NCBI RefSeq assembly: GCF_040834005.1
Contig: NZ_CP162129.1
Location: 4,599,501-4,663,500, forward strand
DNA from: Paenibacillus sp. PL2-23
GTDB lineage: Bacteria; Bacillota; Bacilli; Paenibacillales; Paenibacillaceae
Direction of reading: 5' to 3'
DNA: 64,000 nt
How positions within the stretch are numbered: position 1 is the first letter of the stretch; the number at the start of each line of letters is the position of its first letter. A program made the translations under genes and the position numbers. Below the pieces are notes generated by a model. It worked only from the letters and a program-made list of their open reading frames with translations. It ran no database searches and was not told where the DNA came from. Positions 33,273 through 42,660 of the stretch are shown piece after piece.

Positions 33273-34160
33273 TTAACGCAGAGCATCCCTCTGGACAGCC
33301 AGCTTCACCTGAATGCCGCTGCCGCTGGGGTCCTTCACCCATCGGATGGAGTCCTCGCGCCGCACCTCGCAGCCATACGCTTCCAAATTGCGCACTGTCT
33401 TGTCGAGCTCCTCCTCGCTAGGCAGCAGCACGGTGAAATATACAATGCCGGTACCATGGGCCGGCGCTGGCGGCGCGCCCGCTCCCGCCCAAATATTCAT
33501 GCCGAGATGATGATGGTAGCGGCCCGCTCCAACAAACAGCGCTCCCATCTGACGCTTAAGATCAGCTTCGATGTCGAAGCCCAGCGCGTCGCAATAGAAC
33601 CGCTTCGCCTGGCCAAGATCCGCTACATGCAAATGCACATGCCCGATCATAGTACCCTCCGGCATCCCCGCCCACGTCTCGCCATCCGCCTCCGCCAGTA
33701 AGCCGTGCCAATCGATTGGCTCCGATCGCATTTTGACAAAACCTTGCTCATTGTACTCCCATTCGCTTCTGGGGCGATCTCTGTAGATTTCGATGCCGTT
33801 AAGATCCGGATCGGACAGATACAGCGCCTCACTTACTCCGTGATCGGCCTGTCCCACCTGTATACCCTTGTCCAGCAGCCTGCGCAGCGCCAGCCCAAGC
33901 GCCTTCCGTGTGGGGAGAAGAATCGCGAAGTGGTATAAGCCGCTCACGGAACGTTCGGGAACGATATACGCGTTGGGCACTTCCTGGAGCACAAGCAGCA
34001 CATCGCTCCCGTCCGCGGTCAACTCCGCCAATCCATCTTGCCTGCTCCGCACACGAAGTCCGATCACATCCTGATAGAAATCAAGCGATCGATCCAAATC
34101 GCTTACCTTCAGCCTTACTTCTCCCAGTCTTGTTGCCGGGTGCAACGAATAGGCTGTCAT
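33273..34160 (-). CDS. VOC family protein, catechol-2,3-dioxygenase-like (CatE type)
   Basis: 295 residues from the ATG at 34160; GTG codons at 34178 and 34187 are alternatives. Two vicinal-oxygen-chelate modules are visible. The first begins GEVRLKVSDLDRSLDFYQDV and contains GLYHFAILLP; the second begins IGHVHLHVADLGQAKRFYCD and contains GRYHHHLGMNIWAG and GIVYFTVLLP. The His of IGHVHLHV and a later Glu/His are the expected Fe ligands. Relatives such as Bacillus subtilis CatE cleave catechol extradiol, while others are uncharacterised. It lies upstream of a nitroreductase gene on the same strand. The substrate is not established. Confidence 0.8.
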   Translation of the reverse strand: MTAYSLHPATRLGEVRLKVSDLDRSLDFYQDVIGLRVRSRQDGLAELTADGSDVLLVLQEVPNAYIVPERSVSGLYHFAILLPTRKALGLALRRLLDKGIQVGQADHGVSEALYLSDPDLNGIEIYRDRPRSEWEYNEQGFVKMRSEPIDWHGLLAEADGETWAGMPEGTMIGHVHLHVADLGQAKRFYCDALGFDIEADLKRQMGALFVGAGRYHHHLGMNIWAGAGAPPAPAHGTGIVYFTVLLPSEEELDKTVRNLEAYGCEVRREDSIRWVKDPSGSGIQVKLAVQRDALR

Positions 34161-34367
34161 CTCACTCGCCTCGCTCACATCTCTCACCTCGCGCTTTATA
34201 TTATTTACTTTAGTATGTTACTTACTATTTGTAATTAATAATAGTTTACCTTCTCCATTTAGTCAAGTCTTCGGAAGGAACCCAGACAAGCGTAAAACGG
34301 CTGCGCCGTCCTTTGGCGAATCAGCATACGTTTCACGTTGAAATAGAAGCCAAGTGTAGATGTGCAC

Positions 34368-34400
34368 AAAAAAAGCAGAGAGCTTCAAAGGCCCCCTGCT
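34368..34400 (-). terminator. Rho-independent terminator of copA
   Basis: On the minus strand AGCAGGGGGC / GCTCTCTGCT (with G-U pairs) form a 10-bp stem over a seven-base loop, followed directly by seven T. It starts about 12 bases past the copA stop. Confidence 0.85.
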
Positions 34401-34411
34401 CCTATCCTGCT

Positions 34412-36649
34412 TTAAACCTTCATTCGCTGCAGACGAAGCGCGTTCAGCACGACAGACACAGAGCTCAGCGCCATCGCAGCGCCTGCAACCCAAGGCGCCA
34501 GCAAGCCAATAGCCGCAATCGGTATGCCCAGCGTATTGTAGCCAAGTGCCCAGAAAAGGTTCTGCTTGATGTTCGCCATCGTCTTGCGGCTGAGCATAAT
34601 CGCGTCCGCTATGCTGAGAAGATCGCCTCGCATAAGCGTGACATCCGCCGCCTCCATCGCAACATCCGTGCCTGTACCGATCGCCATACCCACGTCAGCT
34701 ACAGCCAGCGCCGGGGCGTCGTTAATGCCGTCTCCGACCATCGCTACCTTGCGCCCTTCCGCCTGCAGCTTCTTCACTTCCTCCGCCTTGCCTTCCGGCA
34801 GCACCTCAGCCAGCACATGATCGATACCGGCTTGTCTTGCAATAGCTTTCGCCGTACGCTTATTGTCTCCCGTCAGCATTACGACATCTATGCCCATCGC
34901 TCGAAGACGGGCAACGGCTTGCGCCGAAGATGGCTTAATTGTATCCGCTACCGCTACAATGCCAGCATACTCGCCGTCGATGGCGATCAGCATTGCCGTC
35001 TTGCCCGCAAGCTCCAGCTCCGCCATATGCTCGTAAGCAGACTGGGCCGCAACACCGTTTTGCTCCATTAGCCGTCGAGTACCCGCCAGCACCTTGCGCC
35101 CGTCCACCGTTGCCCCAATGCCATAGCCCGGAAGCGATTCAAAGGCACTTGCCTCTCCAATGGCAGTTCCTCTCTCCGCTACGCCTGCCACAATCGCTTC
35201 CGCAAGGGGATGCTCGGAGCCCCTCTCCGCACCTCCAACCAGCTTCAGAAATTGCTGCTCGTTCCAAGCAGTCACAACATCCGTAAGGACCGGCTTGCCA
35301 TTCGATACGGTTCCCGTCTTATCCAGCACGACGGTATCCACACGATGCGTGCCCTCCAGATGCTCGCCGCCCTTGAACAGCACGCCAAGCTCCGCTGCTC
35401 TTCCGGAGCCCGCCATGATAGAGGTTGGCGTCGCAAGCCCCAGTGTGCAAGGGCATGCGATAACGAGTATCGCGATGGCCTTCTCCAGCGACTCTCCGAA
35501 TTGTCCGGGCGTAATGAAAAAATACCATACAGCAAACGCCGCAATCGCTACAACCACGACGATGGGCACGAATATGCCGGAAATCACATCTGCTATACGC
35601 TGAATAGGCGCCTTGGAGCCTTGGGCGTCCTCCACAACCTTAATGATCTGCGCTAGTGCCGTTTCCTTGCCCACCTTGGTCGCTTTTATGCGCAGCAGTC
35701 CGTTTTTGTTCAAGGTGGCGCCGATTACGCTGTCTCCCGTCCCTTTGCCAACGGGCAGGCTTTCCCCCGTCAGCATGGATTCATCCACTGCGGATTGCCC
35801 ATCAAGCACCACGCCGTCCACGGGAATCTTCTCGCCAGGCTTCACGAGGAGCACGTCTCCGGGCAGCACATCCTCAATCGGCATCCTTATCTCTTCGCCG
35901 TCACGCACGACAATAGCTGTCTTAGCCTGCAGGCTCATCAAGGATTGGATCGCTTGGGATGTGCGGCCCTTGGCCAACGCTTCGAACAGCTTGCCTAATA
36001 CGACAAGTGTAATAAGCACGGCGCTCGTCTCAAAATAAAGCGACGGTCCGTGATGCGCGGACGCCCCATCCAGCGACCACTCCAGCGTCAGATACAGGCT
36101 GTAGAAGTAGGCGGCCGAGGTGCCCAGCGAGACCAGCACATCCATGTTCGCGCTGCCGTTGCGAAGCGCTTTGTACGCGCCTCGATAGAAGGGCGCGCCC
36201 ACGATGAATTGAACGGGCGTTGCCAGGATAAGCTGAAGCCATGGATTCATCAGCCATGCCGGCATGGGAATCCATGATGTGAAGCTGAAGTGGCCTGCCA
36301 TGCTCCACAATAGCGGCAATGACAGCACGGCAGACAGCAGAATCATCCGCTTGTGGCGCCTGATCTCTTGCAGCTTGGACGCCTCCGAGCGCCCCTCCTC
36401 CAGCTTGAGCGCTGCCTCGTAGCCTAGCTGCTGCACCTTGCTCTGCATAGCGTCCACATCGATTTCTGCCGACCGATAGCTCACGCTGGCCGTCTCCATC
36501 GCAAAGTTTACGCTAGCCTGCGTAACGCCCGGCAGCCGATTTAACCCTTTTTCAATCCGGTTGGCGCATGCCGCACAGGTCATGCCCGTTATATCAAACG
36601 TCACTTGCTCACTCCGTTGCCCTTGCTCTTGAAGCCGCTCTTGTGCCAT
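34412..36649 (-). CDS. copA: Copper-exporting P1B-type ATPase
   Basis: 745 residues. One N-terminal heavy-metal-associated domain has GMTCAACA (C25, C28). Membrane segments follow, then the translocation motif [11 protein letters not shown] near 398, the phosphorylation site DKTGTVSNG near 441, the HP dipeptide of [12 protein letters not shown], and [18 protein letters not shown] near 638. The C-terminal helices carry the [10 protein letters not shown] and [15 protein letters not shown] motifs typical of Cu(I) pumps (Y-N...M-x-x-S-S). It exports Cu(I) from the cytoplasm. No copZ or csoR gene is adjacent in the window. A promoter with a G-rich spacer lies upstream. Confidence 0.95.
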   Translation of the reverse strand: MAQERLQEQGQRSEQVTFDITGMTCAACANRIEKGLNRLPGVTQASVNFAMETASVSYRSAEIDVDAMQSKVQQLGYEAALKLEEGRSEASKLQEIRRHKRMILLSAVLSLPLLWSMAGHFSFTSWIPMPAWLMNPWLQLILATPVQFIVGAPFYRGAYKALRNGSANMDVLVSLGTSAAYFYSLYLTLEWSLDGASAHHGPSLYFETSAVLITLVVLGKLFEALAKGRTSQAIQSLMSLQAKTAIVVRDGEEIRMPIEDVLPGDVLLVKPGEKIPVDGVVLDGQSAVDESMLTGESLPVGKGTGDSVIGATLNKNGLLRIKATKVGKETALAQIIKVVEDAQGSKAPIQRIADVISGIFVPIVVVVAIAAFAVWYFFITPGQFGESLEKAIAILVIACPCTLGLATPTSIMAGSGRAAELGVLFKGGEHLEGTHRVDTVVLDKTGTVSNGKPVLTDVVTAWNEQQFLKLVGGAERGSEHPLAEAIVAGVAERGTAIGEASAFESLPGYGIGATVDGRKVLAGTRRLMEQNGVAAQSAYEHMAELELAGKTAMLIAIDGEYAGIVAVADTIKPSSAQAVARLRAMGIDVVMLTGDNKRTAKAIARQAGIDHVLAEVLPEGKAEEVKKLQAEGRKVAMVGDGINDAPALAVADVGMAIGTGTDVAMEAADVTLMRGDLLSIADAIMLSRKTMANIKQNLFWALGYNTLGIPIAAIGLLAPWVAGAAMALSSVSVVLNALRLQRMKV

Positions 36650-36719
36650 CGTTCATTTCTCCTTTTGGGCGTGCCCACTGAGCTGCTATCGCTATTCAGG
36701 CACGTGTATTCATGAACCC

Positions 36720-36749
36720 AGTATACCCCACCCCCCTATATTTAGTCAA
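36720..36749 (-). promoter_or_regulatory. copA promoter with G-tract spacer
   Basis: On the minus strand TTGACT (-35, 36744-36749) and TATACT (-10, 36720-36725) are separated by 18 bp. The spacer is dominated by GGGGGGTGGGG, reminiscent of the G-tract of CsoR operators, but the inverted repeat expected of a full CsoR site is not present. Copper control is likely by context only. Confidence 0.6.
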
Positions 36750-36839
36750 TATACCCTCATACCGTATATTTAATTGCGCAGAAATTGAAGTGTCTTTCGA
36801 CACCCCACCTATACGTGAATTCGGCTAAATACAATATCT

Positions 36840-36870
36840 TGAATAACCTACACATATTTTGGAAATTATT
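36840..36870 (+). promoter_or_regulatory. Candidate forespore (sigma-F/G-like) promoter of the ger operon
   Basis: TGAATA (36840-36845), a 15-bp spacer and GGAAATTATT (36861-36870) resemble sigma-F/sigma-G elements, with one mismatch in each box. The position, about 43 bases before the first ger start, fits forespore expression known for germinant receptors. Confidence 0.4.
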
Positions 36871-36912
36871 AAGATGATGTAGAAAACTGTCGAATTTATG
36901 AGGTGGTTTCAT

Positions 36913-38463
36913 TTGGAAATCTTCAGATATTTGCGTAAACAAAGAAAACTACAATCGCAAATCGTTCCATTTGAAGCTATGGAAGGGGATCCTCCTAAAG
37001 AATCGCCTCAACTCAGCAACAATCTGGCTGAGAATTTGGATTATCTGAAGCAAAACATTCCTAACAGTCCGGATTTGATGTTCCGCACGCTTCGATTAGG
37101 AGAGGATCGTCAAGAAGAGGCAGTCTTGGTCTATAATGACGGAATGGTCGATAAGAACTCACTAAACAACAACGTGATTCGACCTTTAATTGAAACGGGA
37201 AGTTTAGACATTCTACAATGCGTCTCGATAGCAAATATTAAGCTGTCTTCATCGTGGGATGAAATCGAGGATAGATTATATCGCGGATTTACCCTACTGA
37301 TAGTGGATCGTTCCAGCATGGCCTATTTATTCGAGACACAAGGCTGGCCTCAACGCGCGATTGAAGAGCCTCAGTCGGAGACCTCCATTAATGGGGCTCA
37401 CCAAGGCTTTAGTGAAATAGCGACTCAGAATATCGCATTAATCAGAAGGCACTTACCGAACAAGCAGCTTCAGATGTCAAAAGTGAATGTAGGAATTCGC
37501 GGCAAAACAGAAATATCCGTTCTGTATCTTGCAGACGTTTGCCATCCATCCTTCATTCATGAGTTTCTAGAACGCATTCGTAGGATCGAAATCGATTCTA
37601 TTATTAACACAGGTGAGCTCGCTGAATGCATTGAGGATCATCCCTACAGTCCTTTGCCCCAATTTCAATTAACCGAGCGTCCGGATAACGTGGCTTCGCA
37701 TTTGCTGCAGGGCCGAATCGCGGCAGTTGTAGATTGCTCGCCAAATGTATTGATAAGTCCTATGACTTTTTTTTCCTACTTCCAGACACTGGATGATTAC
37801 AGTTCGAGATGGTATGTCTCATCCTTTATACGGTTACTCCGGTTCATTGGATTTCTTATTTCCATTCTCCTGCCTGCCCTCTATATCTCGGCGCTATCCT
37901 TCCATTATGAGCTGATCCCATTGGAAATGATCATCACGATTGGAGAATCCAGATACAAGGTGGCTTTCCCGCCATTACTTGAGGCATTGATGATGGAGTT
38001 GGCACTGGAGATGATTCGAGAAGCAGGTATTAGGCTTCCAGCTCCTATAGGTCAGACAGTTGGGATTGTAGGTGGTATTGTCATTGGGCAAGCTGCGGTT
38101 GAAGCCGGCATTGTAAGTAATATTATGGTGATAGTCGTGTCATTAACCGCTATCGCTTCATTCATCATTCCGAGCAAGGAAATGGGCGCCGCCATACGGT
38201 TAATTCAGTTTCCCATGATGTTGATGGCTGCCATGTTCGGTATGATCGGTATCTCCATTGGAATTATGAGCTTGATTGGCTATATGGTATCCATGAAATC
38301 ACTTGGCACACCATACATGACCCCACTTGCCCCCTTTCGCCTGTGGGACTGGAGGGATCTGCTAATCCGATTGCCCATCTGGCGAATGGATTTCAGACCC
38401 CAATCCAACAAACCGATGCAGAAGAGAAGGCAAGGCAACATTCGACATAAGGAGGATAACTAG
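36913..38463 (+). CDS. gerKA: Spore germinant receptor A subunit (GerA/GerKA family)
   Basis: 516 residues from a TTG at 36913, six bases after GAGGTGG; the upstream ATG at 36898 would include the ribosome site. The N-terminal hydrophilic domain begins near LDYLKQNIPNSPDLMFRTL, as in GerA subunits. The C-terminal half has membrane segments and the family blocks GRIAAVVDCSPNVLISPMTF, YVSSFIRLLRFIGF, and RLPAPIGQTVGIVGGIVIGQAA. It is an inner-spore-membrane protein that, with B and C subunits, binds nutrients and triggers ion release. The next gene overlaps its stop (TAGTG). A+T content is clearly higher than in the flanking operons. Confidence 0.95.
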   Translation: MEIFRYLRKQRKLQSQIVPFEAMEGDPPKESPQLSNNLAENLDYLKQNIPNSPDLMFRTLRLGEDRQEEAVLVYNDGMVDKNSLNNNVIRPLIETGSLDILQCVSIANIKLSSSWDEIEDRLYRGFTLLIVDRSSMAYLFETQGWPQRAIEEPQSETSINGAHQGFSEIATQNIALIRRHLPNKQLQMSKVNVGIRGKTEISVLYLADVCHPSFIHEFLERIRRIEIDSIINTGELAECIEDHPYSPLPQFQLTERPDNVASHLLQGRIAAVVDCSPNVLISPMTFFSYFQTLDDYSSRWYVSSFIRLLRFIGFLISILLPALYISALSFHYELIPLEMIITIGESRYKVAFPPLLEALMMELALEMIREAGIRLPAPIGQTVGIVGGIVIGQAAVEAGIVSNIMVIVVSLTAIASFIIPSKEMGAAIRLIQFPMMLMAAMFGMIGISIGIMSLIGYMVSMKSLGTPYMTPLAPFRLWDWRDLLIRLPIWRMDFRPQSNKPMQKRRQGNIRHKEDN

Positions 38464-39557
38464 TGCAAACCTCTATACAGAACAAACCTATCACACGCTT
38501 CCAATTCATTGTGTTCATTCATTTAACTCAAGTTGGCATTGGTATTCTCACTTTGCCAAGCGTATTGCATGAGTCAGCCGGAACAGACGGATGGATCTCG
38601 ATCATCGCAGGCGGATTGATGTCCATCTTGCTTAGCATCTTAATCATACTGTCTGTTCGTTCTACTAATTATAATAACTTTCAAGAGTTATTAATAAATA
38701 CCTTTGGCAGCTGGATTGGAAAATTCGTTATGCTGCTCTGGTCAGGTTACGCATGCCTGGCTGCCATGACCGTCATATTACAGGCTGTTTTCATCATAAA
38801 TACTTGGATCCTCCCCCATACACCTCCATATGTCATACTTTGCTTGTTTACCGTTCCTTTATATATCATTATACGGAATTCCATTCAAGACCTCGCAAGA
38901 TATGGCGAAGCCGTCTTTTTCCTATGTGCGTGGATGCCCTTAATCAGCATTCCACTCGTCGATAAATTGCAGTGGATACATCTTCTGCCGATTGCCAAGG
39001 AAGGTTGGTCGCCAATCATTTATGCTGTCCAGACGACAGCACTATCCTTTCTGGGTTTCGAACTGATTTATTTCTTTTACCCCAACTTAGAGGATAAAAC
39101 GAAGGCAATTTCTGCTGTAGTTATTGCAAATTTGATGTCGATGCTTTTATTTCTGTTCGTGGCACTCCTTTGCTTTATGTACTTTAGCCCTGACGAAATC
39201 GAATCCCATCTATGGCCTACGCTGCAGCTTTTAAAAACAATCGAACTGCCTTTTATTGAACGCTTTGAAATTATTTTTTTGTCGCTCTATCTATTCATTC
39301 TATCCATGACAGGACTTCCGTACTTCTACTTTTTCCTGCAAGGATTATCTTCCGTGTTCTCGATAACGGATCATAAGCGATTGCTCAAATGGTTTATTAC
39401 AGTAATGCTGCTTGCCGGTCTATTCTTTCATACAACTTATGAACAAGTATTCCATTTAAGCCGCTGGTGGAATACTGCCGGCATTTATTATTCGTTCGGA
39501 TTCCCAATATTGCTGTTCCTGTTGAGGCTTATATGGAGGAGAGGTCACGTGGAATGA
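38463..39557 (+). CDS. gerKB: Spore germinant receptor B subunit (GerB family permease)
   Basis: 364 residues, GTG start overlapping the A-subunit stop by one base. About ten membrane segments in the APC-superfamily arrangement, with the GerB N-terminal pattern FQFIVFIHLTQVGIGILTLP and a proline-rich second helix region. GerB subunits carry the germinant-binding pocket in the membrane. Its TGA overlaps the ATG of the C-subunit gene (ATGA), so the trio is translationally coupled. The specific germinant cannot be predicted. Confidence 0.93.
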   Translation: MQTSIQNKPITRFQFIVFIHLTQVGIGILTLPSVLHESAGTDGWISIIAGGLMSILLSILIILSVRSTNYNNFQELLINTFGSWIGKFVMLLWSGYACLAAMTVILQAVFIINTWILPHTPPYVILCLFTVPLYIIIRNSIQDLARYGEAVFFLCAWMPLISIPLVDKLQWIHLLPIAKEGWSPIIYAVQTTALSFLGFELIYFFYPNLEDKTKAISAVVIANLMSMLLFLFVALLCFMYFSPDEIESHLWPTLQLLKTIELPFIERFEIIFLSLYLFILSMTGLPYFYFFLQGLSSVFSITDHKRLLKWFITVMLLAGLFFHTTYEQVFHLSRWWNTAGIYYSFGFPILLFLLRLIWRRGHVE

Positions 39558-40678
39558 TGCGCGCAATTCTGTTTACCATCTTGATTGTTTTTTGTATAAC
39601 CTCTTCTGGCTGCATGGATCAATTGGATATCGAGGAAGAAACCTTAACCTTATTATTAGCATTCGGTATGAATGATGAACAGAAGTTAACCGTACTGCAG
39701 ACAAACCCCATATTCGATAAGGAGATCAAGAGCAAGACTCAAGCCTTAATGGTGAAAAGCGACTCTATCCGCGACTCCAAAATCAAGCTAAATACGTTCA
39801 CGAACGGAAAGATTGTCGGAGGGAAGATTCAAGTAGTAGTGATGGAAAAGGACGTGGTGATGCGGCAGAATCCACTTCCCCTAATGGACGTCTTGTATCG
39901 TGATCCCAAAAATTCTCTTAATGCGGCAGTCATCGTTTTGGACTCCTCCATTGAAAATTTGAAGGATATAGTCAACCGCCCCGATCGACCGCGGATCTCT
40001 GTTTATTTGAAAGAGCTTGTAGAGACAAACCAAGAAACAAATCGCACGGTCGAAACAACATTGAGGTCTTTCTATTATCAGATGCTCGAGAAGGGAAAAA
40101 CTCCCTCGTTAACGGAAGTGAAAATCGTGAGAGACGATATGATAGGTATAGCCGGAATTGCATTGTTGAATGAATCAGGAATTTATAAAACGAAATTGTC
40201 GGAAAATGAAAGCGTATATTTATTGCTCCTGCAGGACGAAGCGATGCTTCCGGCACCTATATCAATACCGATTCCAATGAAACTTCCAGAAAGCAATGCG
40301 GGCAAAGATAAACTCAGCTTTGATATCATGAAGATAAAGCATACTATTAAACCGGAATACTACTCTGGGCGCTTCCACTTCACGATTCAGCTTGATATGA
40401 CGATCAGCTTAACTGAGAAAATGTTTCTATTAAACGTCCAAAGCCAACTTCCTGCATTAGAGAAAATAATCGCTCAAAAAATAAAAAACGATATTGAGCG
40501 AGTGGTTCAAAAAATTCAGAAGCATCGAATTGACCCGATTGGATTAGGAATATATGCCAGGGCCTACTCTTATCCACAATGGAAGGAAGTAAAAGACAAT
40601 TGGGGCGAAGAACTGGCTCGTGCTGATATAGAAATCGAAACCAAGGTGAAAGTAAGAAGCTTCGGCGTTATTAAGTAA
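39554..40678 (+). CDS. gerKC: Spore germinant receptor C subunit (Ger(x)C lipoprotein)
   Basis: 374 residues from the ATG at 39554, which overlaps the B-subunit stop. The longer frame from 39467 is rejected because it lies inside that gene. The signal peptide ends in the lipobox ITSSGC, giving a lipidated Cys near 19. The Ger(x)C domain is seen in DQLDIEEETLTLLLAFGMN, TFTNGKIVGGKIQVVVMEKD and the C-terminal IKNDIERVVQKIQKHRIDPIG segment. It would sit on the outer face of the inner spore membrane as part of the receptor. It ends ten bases from a convergent operon. Confidence 0.93.
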   Translation: MMRAILFTILIVFCITSSGCMDQLDIEEETLTLLLAFGMNDEQKLTVLQTNPIFDKEIKSKTQALMVKSDSIRDSKIKLNTFTNGKIVGGKIQVVVMEKDVVMRQNPLPLMDVLYRDPKNSLNAAVIVLDSSIENLKDIVNRPDRPRISVYLKELVETNQETNRTVETTLRSFYYQMLEKGKTPSLTEVKIVRDDMIGIAGIALLNESGIYKTKLSENESVYLLLLQDEAMLPAPISIPIPMKLPESNAGKDKLSFDIMKIKHTIKPEYYSGRFHFTIQLDMTISLTEKMFLLNVQSQLPALEKIIAQKIKNDIERVVQKIQKHRIDPIGLGIYARAYSYPQWKEVKDNWGEELARADIEIETKVKVRSFGVIK

Positions 40679-40687
40679 ATAGGTAAC

Positions 40688-41914
40688 CTACTGCTTGGGC
40701 ACGGGTTGGCCTGAGAGGCGCGTCGCCCGAATCAGCCCCCGCGCCGCGCCGGGCGCCAGCCGGGCCAGGAGCGGCAGTACATGGGAGAGCAGCGGCATCT
40801 CCAGCAGCGTCTGGGCGATCCGGCCGGAGCGAAGCGGGCCGCTGAACTCCGCCGTAATGGCCGCGCTGTAATCGCGCTCCCACTGCGCTAGGGTCAGCTC
40901 GCCCTGCAAGTACCGCTCGGTGTACGAGACGCACAGCTCGGCCGATCGAAGCCCCATGGACATTCCGTCTCCGCACAGCGGCGGGATACGGCATATCGCG
41001 TCTCCGACGAGCGGCATCCCCTTCCATGGCAATGGCCGATAGCTGATGCGCACCGGCGATACGGCGGCCGAGCTCCCCATAATCGGCATGGAGCCGGACA
41101 TTCTGTCGGCCAGCCTGGGGCTGCGGCCGATCGCCTCCTCCAGCATCGCCGGCACATTCTTATGAAGCGCTGGAATATCGTCAGGGTCCAGCAGAGCGGC
41201 AACGTTTATTTTGCCGGCCTCAATCGCGTTCAGCCCGATATATCCCCCCCGGAAAAAATACAGCTCCACGCCTTCGGAACGGCCGCGATTTCCCTTCTCC
41301 CTCGTTACACCGCTGTCCTCCGTCTCTCTTCCGAAGCGATAATGCATCTTGACGCCCAAGGCGGAGGCGCCCTTCCGCTCTCGCTTGCTTCTGCCGGCTC
41401 CCTCCTCCGCCTCTTCCTGCCAATCGCCGAGCGACACGCCAGCGCCGCCCCACGCTCCAATCACCGCGCGGACAAGCAGCTCCTCGCTAGCCTTCCCGCT
41501 TCGCACCTGGACCGCGTAATAATCGCCCCGTCTCGTGACCGAGGTTACGATCGCTCCGTCCCGGAAGTCCGCGCCCGCCGACTTCGCCGCTAGCTGCAGC
41601 CTCTCGTCCAGCAGCCAGCGGCTGACACCAAGCGCGGTGCCAGGCAGCGGCAAGTCGAGCACACCACCGCTTCGCAGATGGATGGCTGTCCGCGACATCC
41701 GGCTTGGCCCCAAGCCAAGCACATCCTTCAGCAGGCCAAGCCGAGCCAGCGTACCCTGCGCTTCGGGCGACAGAAACTCACCGCATACCTTATGACGGGG
41801 GAACTTATGCCGATCCAGCAGCATCACCGTTCTCCCCCGCTCCGCCAGCAGCTTGGCCGCCGCGCAGCCCGCAATGCCTGCGCCCAGCACCACGACATCA
41901 TAGACTCTGTTCAA
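40688..41914 (-). CDS. FAD-dependent oxidoreductase/monooxygenase (geranylgeranyl-reductase/halogenase-like)
   Basis: 408 residues from a TTG at 41914 that overlaps the methyltransferase stop (TTGA), with GGAGGAGGAGC upstream; the longer frame reaching 42046 is inside the preceding gene. The FAD motif VVVLGAGIAGCAAAKLLAERG leads into LLDRHKFPRHKVCGEFLSP, a signature of the flavoprotein family containing geranylgeranyl reductases and aromatic hydroxylases. A second motif, GMPLVGDAICRIPPLCGDGMSMG, binds the flavin ribityl chain. With a type III PKS and methyltransferase it resembles SrsC-type hydroxylases acting on phenolic lipids. Product and substrate are inferred. Confidence 0.8.
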   Translation of the reverse strand: MNRVYDVVVLGAGIAGCAAAKLLAERGRTVMLLDRHKFPRHKVCGEFLSPEAQGTLARLGLLKDVLGLGPSRMSRTAIHLRSGGVLDLPLPGTALGVSRWLLDERLQLAAKSAGADFRDGAIVTSVTRRGDYYAVQVRSGKASEELLVRAVIGAWGGAGVSLGDWQEEAEEGAGRSKRERKGASALGVKMHYRFGRETEDSGVTREKGNRGRSEGVELYFFRGGYIGLNAIEAGKINVAALLDPDDIPALHKNVPAMLEEAIGRSPRLADRMSGSMPIMGSSAAVSPVRISYRPLPWKGMPLVGDAICRIPPLCGDGMSMGLRSAELCVSYTERYLQGELTLAQWERDYSAAITAEFSGPLRSGRIAQTLLEMPLLSHVLPLLARLAPGAARGLIRATRLSGQPVPKQ

Positions 41915-42660
41915 TGCAGCTCCTCCTCCGCCTCGCCATGATCGCTCGGCCGTTCGCTTTTGGATACCATAACCGCGTATCGGAACAGCGGCCGCCATGA
42001 ATAGTCCAGACCCTCGAGGCCCGGATGCTGCCGCAGCTTCTCCCAATCCTCTGCGCGGAATCCCTTGGCCACGGACAACGGGCCGTCATGCCGTATGTAT
42101 GGATTACGCGACACCAGCCGGGCAGCCAGCCATACTGCCGACCACGGCAGCCAGTGGCGGTGAATGTCGTTAAGCGCGACGCCGAGACGGGACACGCGAA
42201 GCATCTGCTGGACGGCCTTCTTCAGCTCTGCGCCTTCAAAATGATGAATAAATTGTGTTCCCGTCACGATATCCGCAGAGTCCGCCTCCAATTCGAACAG
42301 ATCAGCCTGCCGAATCTGGACTCGCGATTCCTTCCAGTAATAGAGGGCTGCCTCCTTGGCCGCCTCCTCCGTCTTGTCCACCAAGGTTACATGCAGCTGC
42401 ACGCCTTCCTCCAGCGCCCACCGCAGCAGCCTCCTGTTCACATCTCCCGATCCGGACCCCACATCCAAGATAGACAGGGTCCTTGGGCAGCCAGCCTCGC
42501 GCCATAGCCGTCGCACCCCGTAAAGCGTAGGCGCCGCCGCGCCGAACAGCCGGTTCAGCCTGCGCAGATGGACAAGCGCTTCCCGAAGCTTGGGGCCTCC
42601 CTTCGTTAAGTCGTCCATCAGCTCGGGACGAGAGTCTCGCGCCTGCAGCGCTCTAGGCAT
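41911..42660 (-). CDS. SAM-dependent class I methyltransferase
   Basis: 249 residues from the ATG at 42660, which overlaps the end of the PKS gene; an upstream frame to 42768 is rejected. Motif I is ILDVGSGSGDVNRRLL near 68, followed by VTLVDKTEEAA, QADLFELEADSADIVTGTQF and a C-terminal LFRYAVMVSKS. This is a UbiE/methyltransf_11-like small-molecule methyltransferase. Its place between a type III polyketide synthase and a flavoprotein suggests that it methylates a resorcinol or pyrone product. Both junctions are overlapping, so the three products should be made in similar amounts. Confidence 0.82.
   Translation of the reverse strand: MPRALQARDSRPELMDDLTKGGPKLREALVHLRRLNRLFGAAAPTLYGVRRLWREAGCPRTLSILDVGSGSGDVNRRLLRWALEEGVQLHVTLVDKTEEAAKEAALYYWKESRVQIRQADLFELEADSADIVTGTQFIHHFEGAELKKAVQQMLRVSRLGVALNDIHRHWLPWSAVWLAARLVSRNPYIRHDGPLSVAKGFRAEDWEKLRQHPGLEGLDYSWRPLFRYAVMVSKSERPSDHGEAEEELH

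Noticed and set aside
36720..36749. Full CsoR operator in the copA promoter
   Set aside because: The G-tract is present, but the required inverted repeat (TACCCC ... GGGGTA) is not; both halves have C-runs on the same strand.
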